Assembly (NCBI RefSeq): GCF_030848475.1
Contig: NZ_JAVDDS010000001.1
Location: 62,001-126,000, forward strand
DNA from: Herbivorax alkaliphila
GTDB lineage: Bacteria; Bacillota; Clostridia; Acetivibrionales; Acetivibrionaceae
Direction of reading: 5' to 3'
Length of the DNA stretch: 64,000 bases
The notes under the pieces were generated by a model. It was given only the letters and a program-made list of their open reading frames with translations, was not told the DNA's origin and did not search any database. Shown here piece after piece: positions 55,106 through 64,000 of this stretch. Every line of letters starts with the position of its first letter. Position 1 is the first letter of the stretch. The position numbers and the translations under genes were made by a program.

Positions 55106-56533
55106 ATGTTTAAAAATTTAAGCGAATTAAAAAACTACTGTAAAGAACATGAAATTAAAATGATTGACTTCAAAATGATTGATTTATCTGGTCGCTGGCG
55201 CCACTTAACGATACCATCTGAAAGATTTACTGAAAAAACTTTAGAAAACGGAATTGGTTTTGATGGATCAAATTATGGTTATGCTACTCTTGAAAAAAGC
55301 GATATGGTTTTTATACCAGATATTACAACATCAAATATTGAATTTTCTGCAGAGATACCAACAATCTCTATGATAGGAGATGTTTACATAATAGAAGACA
55401 CTCCTAAGCCTTTTGATCAAGATCCTAGAAATATAGCCAACAAGGCAGAGAAATATATGTCGGATATGGGCGTAGCAGATGAATTTAGGATAGGTCCTGA
55501 ATTTGAATTCTATTTATTTGACCACGTAAGTCACAATATTTCTTCAGATACAATAGCTTCTGAAATTGATGCAAATCAAGCTGCGTGGAATAATTGTAAA
55601 ACAGATAAGAATTTAGGATATAAAATTCCTTATCAAGGTGGATATCACATAACACCTCCTATGGATGTCTCTTTTGATTTTAGAAGCAAACTCTGCATGG
55701 AACTGGAAAAGAGACAAATTCCAGTAAAATATCACCATCACGAAGTAGGCGGTCCTGGTCAGCTTGAAGTAGAAGTAGAATTTGGTGGTCTAAGAGAGAT
55801 GGCAGACAAAACAATGCTGGCAAAGTATATCACTAAAAATGCAGCTTTTAAAGAGGGAAAAACAGCTACCTTTATGCCAAAACCTGTGTATGGCGATGCC
55901 GGCAATGGTTTACATGTTCATATGCACATGTTTAAAGAGGGCAAGCCAATATTTTATGACAAAAATGGATATTCCGGATTAAGTAAAGAGGCATTGTATT
56001 TTATAGGTGGTCTTTTAACACATGCTGCTTCTCTTTGTGCACTTACCAATCCAAGTACCAATTCATATAAACGCTTATTGCCAGGATATGAAGCTCCAGT
56101 TGGTATTTGTTTTGCCACTTCTAACAGAAGTGCCGTTGTACGTATACCAGCATATGCAACATCACCTATGGAAAAACGATTTGAAATTAGAAGTCCTGAT
56201 GCTACCTGCAATCCTTATTTTGCATATTCTGCAATTCTAATGGCAGGTTTAGATGGAATAAAGAAAAAAATAGACCCTACAAAAGAAGGATTAGGTCCAT
56301 GCGACTTCAATTTATATAACTTAACTAAAGAAGAACAATCTAAAATTAAATTTTTACCAAAATCATTAAATGAAGCATTAGATGCTTTAGAAGAAGATTA
56401 TGAGTATTTACTTGAAGGCAATGTATTTCCAAAGCGCCTTATAGATATCTGGATAGATAAAAAGCGCAATGAAGCTGCCTCAATCAATAAAATACCTCAC
56501 CCTGCTGAATTCGAACACTACTACGATTTATAA
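55106..56533 (+). CDS. glnA: glutamine synthetase type I
   Basis: 475 aa. Makes glutamine from glutamate, ammonia and ATP in the cytoplasm as a dodecamer. DGSNYGYATLEKSDM near the N-terminus (DGSS-type motif), RIGPEFEFYLFD (metal Glu), HHEVGGPGQLEVE, KPVYGDAGNGLHVHM, NPSTNSYKRLLPGYEAPV, and RFEIRSPDATCNPY. The adenylylation Tyr loop of the enterobacterial type is not seen, so control is probably by feedback and transcription. ATG follows AGGGGTG. Ends at a GGGGTCAG hairpin. Confidence 0.97.
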   Translation: MFKNLSELKNYCKEHEIKMIDFKMIDLSGRWRHLTIPSERFTEKTLENGIGFDGSNYGYATLEKSDMVFIPDITTSNIEFSAEIPTISMIGDVYIIEDTPKPFDQDPRNIANKAEKYMSDMGVADEFRIGPEFEFYLFDHVSHNISSDTIASEIDANQAAWNNCKTDKNLGYKIPYQGGYHITPPMDVSFDFRSKLCMELEKRQIPVKYHHHEVGGPGQLEVEVEFGGLREMADKTMLAKYITKNAAFKEGKTATFMPKPVYGDAGNGLHVHMHMFKEGKPIFYDKNGYSGLSKEALYFIGGLLTHAASLCALTNPSTNSYKRLLPGYEAPVGICFATSNRSAVVRIPAYATSPMEKRFEIRSPDATCNPYFAYSAILMAGLDGIKKKIDPTKEGLGPCDFNLYNLTKEEQSKIKFLPKSLNEALDALEEDYEYLLEGNVFPKRLIDIWIDKKRNEAASINKIPHPAEFEHYYDL

Positions 56534-56540
56534 TTAAATT

Positions 56541-56581
56541 GGGGTCAGTCTTGAATAATTTACTTACTCAAGCCTGACCCC
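56541..56581. repeat. GGGGTCAG/CTGACCCC hairpin repeat
   Basis: GGGGTCAGTCTTGA and TCAAGCCTGACCCC form a 14-bp stem (one mismatch) with a 13-base loop, right after glnA. A half copy is at 18851-18877. It resembles motifs found beside REP-associated tyrosine transposases in other bacteria. It may also end glnA transcription. Confidence 0.75.
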
Positions 56582-56606
56582 TACATTATTTTGCTTTTCT
56601 CTTTAA

Positions 56607-56635
56607 TTGCACCCATCGATGCGATATGTTATAAT
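56607..56635 (+). promoter_or_regulatory. candidate promoter of the J-domain-like gene
   Basis: TTGCAC, 17-base spacer, TATAAT with a TGT extension before the -10; 73 bp before the start codon. Confidence 0.6.
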
Positions 56636-56707
56636 AATGATATAATATTTTGAAAAGTAATTCAATTGCTTTTTGAAATATTAGTAAGTAAGTAAGGGAG
56701 TAGTAAT

Positions 56708-56962
56708 ATGAGTAAGAAAAAAAATTCTATTAATTCTATCATGGGGGAATTAACTAAATGTAGTAATGAACTTAGTGACTTAAGCAAAAAAACCGGTACA
56801 TCTACTAAAGTAGATAAAATTAGAGAAGAAATTTCAGAATTTGGCTGGAAACACATTCTACAAAAATATCATCCTGATGTAAACATTGATGATCCTGCCG
56901 CAAATGAACTTTTTCAACTTTACAAATGCGTATATGATGACATTAAAAAAAACGATAAGTAA
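56708..56962 (+). CDS. small J-domain-like protein
   Basis: 84 aa. The C-terminal half (about 48-80) reads GWKHILQKYHPDVNIDDPAANELFQLYKCVYDDI, with the HPD tripeptide and following helix of DnaJ J-domains. The first half (Lys/Ser/Asn-rich helix) lacks the usual helix II length, so the domain is partial or atypical. ATG follows AAGGGAG and a recognisable promoter. Possible Hsp70 co-chaperone; partner unknown. Confidence 0.7.
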   Translation: MSKKKNSINSIMGELTKCSNELSDLSKKTGTSTKVDKIREEISEFGWKHILQKYHPDVNIDDPAANELFQLYKCVYDDIKKNDK

Positions 56963-57029
56963 TGGCTAATTAAATTATCTTGCACCAATATTCACCATTT
57001 AAGTTTGCTATTTTTAGGAGGCTATTTGC

Positions 57030-57495
57030 ATGGAAGAATTCGGTATTAACCAGTTTAAAACCAAACAAACAGTTTACTACGTATCCACTTTGATTTTAGT
57101 TTTTAAATATATACTATTGACAACTATAAATTTGTCTCTTTTTGTGATTATGTTAAGCCCGTTAATATTTGATATTCACACAACCATTCTTTTCATTATT
57201 ATGGGCTTTCCTTTTTTTTATTTTAGCTGTATTTTTCCTGAAGATGCCGCACAAAATAACAAAACTAGAAAACGATATAATTGAATTTAAATTTTTAATC
57301 GGCAAAAGAAAAGCATTATTAACAGATGTGCTTTTTATAAAAAAAGGCTTAATAAGCAGCTATCTTTTGTTGGTAAAACCTAATAGCAATACTTCATGTA
57401 AAAAGATACGGGTTTGTAATAACATCGATAATTTCTTCCATCTAATCTCTAATATAAAAGAAAAAAATCCTTATCTTATAACAAGAGGACTTTAA
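57030..57495 (+). pseudogene. small membrane protein gene split by a frameshift at a T8 tract
   Basis: The first frame starts MEEFGINQFKTKQTVYYVS (57030, AGGAGG upstream) and has two membrane helices; it ends at 57284 in an unrelated polar tail. A second frame, open to 57495, continues naturally with a helix and a soluble tail KLENDIIEFKFLIGKRKALLTDVLFIKKGLISSYLLLV. Removing one T from the T8 run at 57212-57219 joins them into about 154 codons. Whether this is real decay, slippage or a sequencing error cannot be told here. Family not recognised. Confidence 0.65.
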
Positions 57496-57512
57496 AAAAT
57501 CTTTTTTTAGCA

Positions 57513-58100
57513 CTATTTTTTTGAAATAAATTTGTTGTCCTTTATCATATACCTCCATGGATAATCCTTTGCCTCACCTGCATAGTCAATATTCACCCTT
57601 GGTGTAGAAATAATATCTTTACTGTCTACATCTTTATTTTCCGTGACGTATACGTCGCTTTTACACAAATCCACTCCATTTGTTTCTCTAGTTATGCTCA
57701 TCGCCTGACACAGCTTACCAGGACCACTGCACAGATTTCGTATAACATCAGTCTTCCTGCGTTTTTTCATCAAATCAATTCCATCTATTGGCTCTATTGC
57801 TCGAATTAAAACTGCTTCAGGCTTTTCTTCTACATTCGTAACAATATTAAAACAATGATACATACCATAAATGAGATACACATAGGCATAGCCTCCCAGT
57901 CCAAAGGCAACTTCATTACGGCTGCTTCTCTTTCCCCTAAAAGTATGTGCAGCAGCATCTAAAGGTCCAATATATGCTTCTACCTCTACAATCTTACCTG
58001 TTGTAGTCCCCTCACTGGTATTATGTATTAAATTCTTTCCAAGAAGTTCTTTTGCAACTGTTAAAGTATTTCTTTCATAAAAGTTTCTCTTAAGTTTTAT
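57513..58100 (-). CDS. 3-methyladenine DNA glycosylase (AAG/MPG family), non-standard start
   Basis: 195 aa from the proposed start. Removes alkylated purines in base-excision repair. Typical blocks: KLKRNFYERNTLTVAKELLGK, IVEVEAYIGPLDAAAHTFRGKRSSRNEV (catalytic Glu region), GGYAYVYLIYGMYHCFNIVT, AVLIRAIEPIDG, CSGPGKLCQAM. The homologous reading frame extends back to 58100, but no ATG, GTG or TTG occurs there; ATA at 58098-58100 stands where family members have ATG, eleven bases after AAGGAG. The first standard codon is GTG at 57881, which would delete the catalytic region. Possibly an AUA start or a lost start codon. Confidence 0.8.
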   Translation of the reverse strand: MKLKRNFYERNTLTVAKELLGKNLIHNTSEGTTTGKIVEVEAYIGPLDAAAHTFRGKRSSRNEVAFGLGGYAYVYLIYGMYHCFNIVTNVEEKPEAVLIRAIEPIDGIDLMKKRRKTDVIRNLCSGPGKLCQAMSITRETNGVDLCKSDVYVTENKDVDSKDIISTPRVNIDYAGEAKDYPWRYMIKDNKFISKK

Positions 58101-58202
58101 TTTAAATACAACTCCTTATCTTTTTTCTATTTAAAATATCTATAATTAATCACATTTTAGCTCAATAATTATTTTAGCACATTTTTTTGATAAATTACAA
58201 AT

Positions 58203-58256
58203 TGTACATATTAAATTTGAAGAATAATATTCCAAAAACTAAAGTTTCAAAGTTTA
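58203..58256 (-). repeat. dispersed repeat family 2
   Basis: Minus strand AAACTTTAGTTTTTGGAATA then TTATTCTTCAAATTTAATAT. About 105 bp upstream of the DNA glycosylase start and in the same orientation as that gene. Confidence 0.7.
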
Positions 58257-58339
58257 GAGCCTATAAATACTTCATTTTTTCATTCACTTAAAAATAACAT
58301 ACACTCATAGGAAACTCGTTTATCTAAATCTGAACTATT

Positions 58340-60472
58340 TCACTTTGCTTTTATATTCTGTATAACTTTTAAAAAATTGTCCTTATTCACAGGTTTGCTT
58401 AAATAACTGTCCATACCACTATTAATACATTTTTCATTATCACCATCCATAGCATTTGCTGTCAATGCAACTATTATGGTATGTTTTTTGTCTTCTTCCA
58501 TTTTTCTAATTTCCTTTGTCGCTTGATAACCATCCATAACAGGCATTTGACAATCCATAAATACTATATCATAATTTTTCTCTTTTATTGCTTCAACTGC
58601 CTCCTCTCCATTAACAGCTATATCACAAATTATATTTAACTTTTTTAACATGGTACTCAATACTTTTATATTAATTTCATTGTCTTCCACTAACAATACT
58701 TTAATATCTTTATTGTCAATGTTGGCTTTTATTAATGTTTTATTCTTATCAAAATAGTTAGCTTTATTTTGATGAGAATTATCGCCAATTAAATGATTTT
58801 TTTCATTTTTGTACTTAGAAAAAGGGATAAAAACTTTAAATATGGATCCTTTTCCCAGCTCGCTTTCAACAAATATTTTTCCATTCATAAGTTCTAATAA
58901 TTTCTTTGATATTGCTAAACCTAAACCAGTTCCACCATATTTTCTGGTGGTAGAAGAATCTTCTTGGGTAAAAGGATTAAACAGTTTATTTATTTTCTCT
59001 TTTTCTATTCCTATCCCTGTATCTTTAACTTCAATTTTAATTGTATCTCCACCCTTTAACTGCTTTTCAGCAAAAACATCTATATTTATTTTTCCCTGTT
59101 CTGTAAATTTCACAGCATTTCCTATAAGATTCATTAATATTTGTCGTAGCCTGTTAGAGTCTCCAATTACTTTTTCAGGAACAGATGAATGTATTTTGGT
59201 TTCAATGACAATATTTTTTTCTGAAACTTTAGGCATGAAAATGGATATTACGTTTTCAACACAGGTTTTTATGCTAAAAACCGTTTCCTCTATTACGAGT
59301 TTTCCAGCTTCAATTTTTGAAAAGTCTAAAATATCATTTATTAAATATAGCAACATTTCTGAAGCTACTTTTGCCTCTTTTACATAATCTTTTTGTTCTA
59401 AAGACAGGTCAGTACCGTAAAGCAAATCCAAAAAACCAAGTATTCCATTCATTGGAGTCCTAATTTCATGAGACATATTAGCAAGAAACTGGCTTTTCAT
59501 TGTGCTAGCTGACTCCGCTGCTGTTTTTGCCCTATTAAGTTCATTTTGTATTATTTTTTGTTCCGTTATATCTTCTGCTGTACAAACTACAAACTCAGTA
59601 TTACCATATTTGTCTTTTTTAGGTTTACCCTTTATAAGGAGAAGTCTTTTTTCACCTTTGAAGTTTTCAATCTCTAGTTCATTTTCTCCAAGATTATCCT
59701 CATAAAACATGGACCAGTTATTTTGTGTTAATTTATCAGCAATATTCGCAGGAAAAACGTCATATAAGTCTTGAAATTCCATTTCTTCTTTTTTTCTGTT
59801 GAAAAATTTGGCATGTGCTTCATTTACTGCACCATATACAGTAACATTTTTTAGCACCCACAACTGAGCCTCTGAATTATCTAAAAGAATAGATTGGTTT
59901 ATTATGGTTTTTAAATATTCTTCATCTTTTTTAATCTTTTTTCTTATGTTTGTAAATATTTTTGCAATTTCTTTTAATACCTCGATATGTTTCTCTTCCC
60001 ATACTATATTTTTTTCTATATGCTCAAAAGCTAGAAACCCTTTAAGCTCCATTTCTATTTTTATGGGAATAATAATGCAATCCCTAACTCCCTCTTCTTG
60101 AAAAGCCATTTTTTCAAATATTGCATCTTCAGGTAGTTCTTCAATGCTGTTAATTACTAAATAATTTTTTTCCTTAATCTCTGAAATTATCCATGGTAAA
60201 TCATAAACAGGTTCGTCTATTTTTTTAGCTCTCTTCTTTTTTATCCCTTCCCTGCTCCATTGAACTTCCAGTTTCATTATAGTTGGATCATCAGAAAAAC
60301 CATAAATGTATATTCTATCTAACGAAAACACATGTGCTATTTCATCCATAATTTTTACTAATTCAATTTCATAATTATCTGTGGTAACATTAAGAGTTTT
60401 GCTACACACTTTATATATTAATTGAAGATACTGTTTTGAAAAAGTTTTTTTCATATTATCATCTAAGCTCAT
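58340..60472 (-). CDS. GAF-PAS hybrid sensor histidine kinase with C-terminal receiver
   Basis: 710 aa, soluble (no membrane helix). GAF domain at about 15-178; PAS-like region at about 185-305 (ends TAEDITEQKIIQNEL); HisKA with phospho-His335 in [11 protein letters not shown]; HATPase with NLIGNAVKFTEQG, DTGIGIEKEKI, GGTGLGLAISK; receiver domain with Asp640 in [17 protein letters not shown] follows GGAGGG. Signal unknown. Same orientation and 22 bp downstream of the HD-GYP gene; clearly related to the kinase at 61592. Confidence 0.92.
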   Translation of the reverse strand: MSLDDNMKKTFSKQYLQLIYKVCSKTLNVTTDNYEIELVKIMDEIAHVFSLDRIYIYGFSDDPTIMKLEVQWSREGIKKKRAKKIDEPVYDLPWIISEIKEKNYLVINSIEELPEDAIFEKMAFQEEGVRDCIIIPIKIEMELKGFLAFEHIEKNIVWEEKHIEVLKEIAKIFTNIRKKIKKDEEYLKTIINQSILLDNSEAQLWVLKNVTVYGAVNEAHAKFFNRKKEEMEFQDLYDVFPANIADKLTQNNWSMFYEDNLGENELEIENFKGEKRLLLIKGKPKKDKYGNTEFVVCTAEDITEQKIIQNELNRAKTAAESASTMKSQFLANMSHEIRTPMNGILGFLDLLYGTDLSLEQKDYVKEAKVASEMLLYLINDILDFSKIEAGKLVIEETVFSIKTCVENVISIFMPKVSEKNIVIETKIHSSVPEKVIGDSNRLRQILMNLIGNAVKFTEQGKINIDVFAEKQLKGGDTIKIEVKDTGIGIEKEKINKLFNPFTQEDSSTTRKYGGTGLGLAISKKLLELMNGKIFVESELGKGSIFKVFIPFSKYKNEKNHLIGDNSHQNKANYFDKNKTLIKANIDNKDIKVLLVEDNEINIKVLSTMLKKLNIICDIAVNGEEAVEAIKEKNYDIVFMDCQMPVMDGYQATKEIRKMEEDKKHTIIVALTANAMDGDNEKCINSGMDSYLSKPVNKDNFLKVIQNIKAK

Positions 60473-60494
60473 AAGTACCCTCCAAACTAATAAT

Positions 60495-61565
60495 CTATAT
60501 CTGACAGCTTCCGTCGATAAAAATAGTCAATTCTTCTAATAAATCAATTTCATATGGTTCAATTAACCTTTTCCCTTTTTTATCATATATAACTTTTACA
60601 ACAGGTCTCATTGGCATTCCTTTATTTTGTTTTATTACAAGACATTTTTCATTTGTATTTAACAAAACTCCACTTCCATTTGGAAAGGCAGCAATATTTG
60701 CCGAGAACTTTTTTACTATCTCAGAATCAAAAAAAGTATTGCTCATACTTGTTATATATTCAATAATTTTATAGACAAACCTCTCTCCCTCAGTCCCTCT
60801 TTCTGAAATCATATTATCAAATGTATCACAAATTGAAATCAACTTTGCAATTTCGCTTATCTCACTTCCCTTAAGCTTAAGTGGATATCCAGTTCCATCT
60901 ACCTTTTCATGATGCATTAAAACTGCAACTTTAGTATGGGCATTGCAAAAATCCTGCTCACCTAAAAAATCATACCCTGCCCTTGGATGCATAATTTTTA
61001 TATATTCATCTAGTTTTTTGCTTGATTTATATTTAGAGGTTATTTTTTTATCATTTTGAATTTCCACTTTTCCTATATCATGTAAAATCCCTGCCATTGC
61101 AACATCTCTAAGCCTTAACATATTGTAGCCCATATGAGTTGCTATTATCGTAGATAAAACACATACATTTACTGAATGTGAATAAATGCTATTATCTTTT
61201 GATCTTATTTCTGATACATTTGCTAAGACATCTTTATTCGCTAAAACATCGTCTATAACTGAGTTAACTGATTTTAAAACACCACTATTATCAGCTTTTC
61301 CTTCCCTACAATACTTACCAATCATGTCTTTAACAGCATGCTTACTCATCTGTCTGGTCTTTTCAGATATATTTTCTTCTATAACAACTTCCTTTGAAAT
61401 ATCATCATCTACGTAGATTGACTGGATTTCCAATTCTTTTAACTTCTCAATATAAAATGGAGTTAGTTTTATACCTTCATTTAACAAAACTCTGCCTTCA
61501 TCATCAAAAATTTGTTTTCCAAGTATTTCATTTCCTTTAAGTCTTGAAACATCAACAATTCTCAT
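60495..61565 (-). CDS. HD-GYP domain protein (probable c-di-GMP phosphodiesterase)
   Basis: 356 aa. The N-terminal region (1-110) is a DUF3391-like domain (ILGKQIFDDEGRVLLNEGIKLTPFYIEKL). HD-GYP core: YSHSVNVCVLST, AGILHDIGKVE (HD), HPRAGYDFL, HHEKVDGTGYPL (HHExxDGxGYP) and CDTFDNM, all metal-binding positions present, so hydrolysis is plausible. ATG at 61565 chosen (MRIVDVSRLKG) with GGAGG five bases upstream; the ATG at 61577 and earlier overlap that site or the upstream kinase. It lies between the two hybrid kinases. Confidence 0.93.
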   Translation of the reverse strand: MRIVDVSRLKGNEILGKQIFDDEGRVLLNEGIKLTPFYIEKLKELEIQSIYVDDDISKEVVIEENISEKTRQMSKHAVKDMIGKYCREGKADNSGVLKSVNSVIDDVLANKDVLANVSEIRSKDNSIYSHSVNVCVLSTIIATHMGYNMLRLRDVAMAGILHDIGKVEIQNDKKITSKYKSSKKLDEYIKIMHPRAGYDFLGEQDFCNAHTKVAVLMHHEKVDGTGYPLKLKGSEISEIAKLISICDTFDNMISERGTEGERFVYKIIEYITSMSNTFFDSEIVKKFSANIAAFPNGSGVLLNTNEKCLVIKQNKGMPMRPVVKVIYDKKGKRLIEPYEIDLLEELTIFIDGSCQI

Positions 61566-61591
61566 ACTAACCTCCATAAAAACATAAGTTT

Positions 61592-64000
61592 TTATCTGCA
61601 CCTATCATTTAAAGCTCCTAATATAAGCTTTATTTCAGTCAACAAATCAGAAAAATTTTCAAAATTTTCTTTACCCAATTCCTCCTCGGCTTTTTTAGCT
61701 TTTTCAACTATAGAATTTATTCTTAAGTTTCCTGCTGCACCTTTAAATTGATGTATCAATTTAGATGCTTTTTGTACGTTATTTTCCTTAATATTATGTT
61801 CAACGCTTCTAAAAATATCATTTAAAGAAGGCATACTTTCCCTAAAAAGCTGGCGCGCCGTTTCTCTGTCAAAACCTGTATTCTCTATAATCGCATCTAT
61901 TATTCCATTACAACTATTATCACCATCATTTTCATCAGTATTTATAATATCACCTGATGAGTACTTATTTATAATTTCTGTTAACTTGTTTATATCTATA
62001 GGCTTACTGATATAATCATCCATTCCCGCTTCTCTACATTTTTCTTCATCACCTTTCATTGCATAGGCAGTTAAAGCCACTATATTGTTATGTTTATCTC
62101 CACTTTCACTTTTACGAATTCTCCTTGTTGCTTCATAACCATCCATAATAGGCATCTGACAATCCATAAACACTATATCATAATTTTTTTCAATGCACGC
62201 ATTTACAGCTTCTTCTCCATTCATTGCTACATCACATGAAAGACCTTTTGATTTTAATAGTTTTATAAAAAACAATCTGTTTAGCTTATTGTCTTCTACC
62301 ATCAGTATTTTTAATTTTTTATTAAACTCTGCTTCATTTAAAGTGTCTCTAGTTATAAATTTATCTTTACTTTCATTTTGTTTTTTCCCATCCAAAACCA
62401 TTAATGAACATTCTAAAAAATCAATTCTTTTAAACGGCTTTGTAAGATATCCTGAAAAGCCTATCTCTTTTGCCTGTTTTCCTTCTCCCTTTTCAGCAAG
62501 AGAAGTCAGTAATATTAATGGAATATCTTTTGTAGAAGGTATTGCTTTTAAAGCTGTAGCCAAATCATATCCATTCATGTTTGGCATATTGTAATCAACA
62601 AATGCAATATTATAAATACATCCTCCAGATTTCACAAGCTTTCCTAAAGCTTCTGATGCACTTGAAGCTTCATCAACCATAGCACCTGCTTCTTCTAAAT
62701 ATATTCTTACTATATCTCTATTAATTTTATGGTCATCTACAACTAATGCCCTTATGCCTTTTAACTTTGAATAGTCAAAGCAACTATTTCCCTGTATTTC
62801 TTCTGATTTTTCCAATAATACAGTAAAAATAAAGGTTGTTCCTTTTCCCTCTACACTTTCAACATTTATATTTCCATCCATCATTTCTACAATAGATTTA
62901 CATATAGAAAGCCCTAAGCCTGTTCCTCCATATACTCTTGTAGAAGTATTATCCGACTGGGTAAATGGCTTGAATAGTTCTTTGATGGTTTCTCTATTCA
63001 TTCCTATACCAGTATCTTTTACTGTAATCACTAATTCATAACCATTTTCTAATGTGTTTTTCAATGCTACTTCTATAAATATTTCACCTTTTTGAGTAAA
63101 CTTAATTGCATTACTAACAAGATTTATTAGTACCTGCTTAAGTCTTGTAGGATCTCCTGTTACATATAAAGGCACTTCAGATGTTATCAGCATATTTATT
63201 TCAAGTCCTTTTTCTTTTGCCTTTTCTACAAATGGAATTATCGAAGACTCTAGGGTGTTTACTAAATTAAAAGAAATACTTTCAAGGGCGATTTTTCCTG
63301 CCTCTATTTTTGATATATCTAAAATGTCATTTATCACTTGTAACAAAGTATCTGTAGATGCTTTAGCACATTTTAGGTATTCTATTTGCTCATCATTTAA
63401 ATCTGAATTTTCAAGCAAATTAATAAAGCCAACTATTCCATTCATAGGAGTTCTTATTTCATGACTCATATTGGCTAAAAACTGGCTTTTAACTTTACTT
63501 GCCTTTTCTGCTTTTTCTTTTTCTAAAACAAGCTTTTCTTCAGCTGATACCTTTGTTTTTGCATCAGAAATTATGTTTGCCAATACCTTTAAGTTGTTAA
63601 TCTCATTTTTGTTCCATGTTCTTTTATTTTTCACAGAATCAAAACCTAAAAATCCAATTACTTTTTCATTATCTGAAATGCTAACAGTTAAAATAGATTT
63701 TATTTCCTGTCTCTCAAACTCTTTTTTCTCCACCGAAGCTTCTTTGGGGAGCTCATTAATATCTGATATGCTCATAATTCCTGAGTGGATTATTTCACTT
63801 TTCCACCAAGGAAAAAAATCAATTTTAATATTTTTAAAAAAATCTTTTTGAGGTGTTACTCCTTCTCTACACCACTCATGTGTATCGGTTATAGTAGAAT
63901 TATCTTCTGAAAAAAGAAATACATAAGTTCTGTCAACATCAAAAAATTCTCCCATCTGAGTTAACATATTCTTGATTTTTTCATTTAAATTAAAACTATT
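61592..64000 (-). CDS. GAF hybrid sensor kinase with two receivers and HPt, 5' end cut by window edge
   Basis: At least 803 codons, open to the right edge. Order: GAF (about 10-150 of the visible part), coiled linker, HisKA ([15 protein letters not shown]), HATPase ([33 protein letters not shown]), a degenerate first receiver ([13 protein letters not shown] ... [13 protein letters not shown]), a second receiver ([14 protein letters not shown]) and a C-terminal HPt ([17 protein letters not shown] with the phospho-His). This gives a full internal phosphorelay. The first Met seen (63967) is internal to a longer open frame, so the real start lies outside. Upstream of the HD-GYP gene by 26 bp. Confidence 0.9.
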   Translation of the reverse strand, partial: NSFNLNEKIKNMLTQMGEFFDVDRTYVFLFSEDNSTITDTHEWCREGVTPQKDFFKNIKIDFFPWWKSEIIHSGIMSISDINELPKEASVEKKEFERQEIKSILTVSISDNEKVIGFLGFDSVKNKRTWNKNEINNLKVLANIISDAKTKVSAEEKLVLEKEKAEKASKVKSQFLANMSHEIRTPMNGIVGFINLLENSDLNDEQIEYLKCAKASTDTLLQVINDILDISKIEAGKIALESISFNLVNTLESSIIPFVEKAKEKGLEINMLITSEVPLYVTGDPTRLKQVLINLVSNAIKFTQKGEIFIEVALKNTLENGYELVITVKDTGIGMNRETIKELFKPFTQSDNTSTRVYGGTGLGLSICKSIVEMMDGNINVESVEGKGTTFIFTVLLEKSEEIQGNSCFDYSKLKGIRALVVDDHKINRDIVRIYLEEAGAMVDEASSASEALGKLVKSGGCIYNIAFVDYNMPNMNGYDLATALKAIPSTKDIPLILLTSLAEKGEGKQAKEIGFSGYLTKPFKRIDFLECSLMVLDGKKQNESKDKFITRDTLNEAEFNKKLKILMVEDNKLNRLFFIKLLKSKGLSCDVAMNGEEAVNACIEKNYDIVFMDCQMPIMDGYEATRRIRKSESGDKHNNIVALTAYAMKGDEEKCREAGMDDYISKPIDINKLTEIINKYSSGDIINTDENDGDNSCNGIIDAIIENTGFDRETARQLFRESMPSLNDIFRSVEHNIKENNVQKASKLIHQFKGAAGNLRINSIVEKAKKAEEELGKENFENFSDLLTEIKLILGALNDRCR

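Noticed and set aside
58809-59387. 192-codon open frame opposite the hybrid kinase
   Set aside because: Antisense shadow of HATPase/HisKA coding sequence.

Overview
The window is AT-rich, densely coded DNA with Firmicutes-type Shine-Dalgarno sites. It carries endospore genes (cwlD, a YheC/YheD-like coat protein), the ctsR-mcsA-mcsB-clpC heat-shock operon, disA, rex, and a secreted GH11-CBM6 xylanase ending in a type I dockerin. Together these point to an anaerobic, cellulosome-forming, plant-fibre-degrading member of the Clostridia (Acetivibrio/Ruminiclostridium-like). The species is not determined.

Bases 1-23.4k (all minus strand) form a glucuronoxylan-utilization locus. In transcription order it reads uxuB, uxuA, eda, kdgK, a uronate-isomerase-like uxaC, then a YesN-YesM-YesN regulatory trio, a LplA/LplB/LplC-type oligosaccharide importer (lipoprotein plus two permeases, no ATPase), GH67 alpha-glucuronidase, GH3 beta-xylosidase, xylB, xylA and a cut galM. 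The likely logic is as follows: the secreted GH11 xylanase (26.2-27.6k) cuts xylan outside the cell; aldouronates are sensed by YesM and imported; GH67 removes (methyl)glucuronic acid and GH3 releases xylose. Xylose then goes through XylA/XylB, and glucuronate goes to pyruvate plus glyceraldehyde-3-phosphate through the hexuronate pathway. An M50-type membrane metalloprotease and a winged-helix/nucleotidyltransferase protein of unknown role sit between the uronate genes and the xylanase.

Bases 28-31k (plus) hold a YheC/YheD-like ATP-grasp protein, a TtcA/TilS-like PP-loop ATPase and a small Cys-containing protein. Bases 31-42k hold the stress/DNA-integrity block disA, radA // GH15 glycosidase and GT2 glycosyltransferase // clpC, mcsB, mcsA, ctsR. 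The carbohydrate pair splits what is usually one contiguous block, and a CtsR operator lies just downstream of the promoter in front of ctsR. Bases 42-45k hold a small protein, an HGSNAT/DUF1624-like membrane acyltransferase and an EF-G paralogue. Bases 45.7-49.3k are aromatic biosynthesis (aroF, tyrA, aroA). Bases 49.4-52.3k are rex and a YdiF-like ABC-F ATPase. Bases 52.4-54.8k are a LysM/SH3 secreted protein and cwlD. Bases 55-58k are glnA, a J-domain-like small protein, a frameshifted small membrane gene and a 3-methyladenine DNA glycosylase with no normal start codon. Bases 58.3-64k are two related GAF-type hybrid histidine kinases flanking an HD-GYP protein; the last kinase runs off the right edge.

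Several families of short dispersed intergenic repeats thread through the window. Family 1 is built around a GTTTAGC/GCTAAAC hairpin; family 2 is found upstream of genes and in the same orientation as them; family 3 has two copies; and there is a GGGGTCAG/CTGACCCC element like those near REP-associated transposases. These are the least explained structures here. No tRNA, rRNA, CRISPR array or intact transposase was seen.
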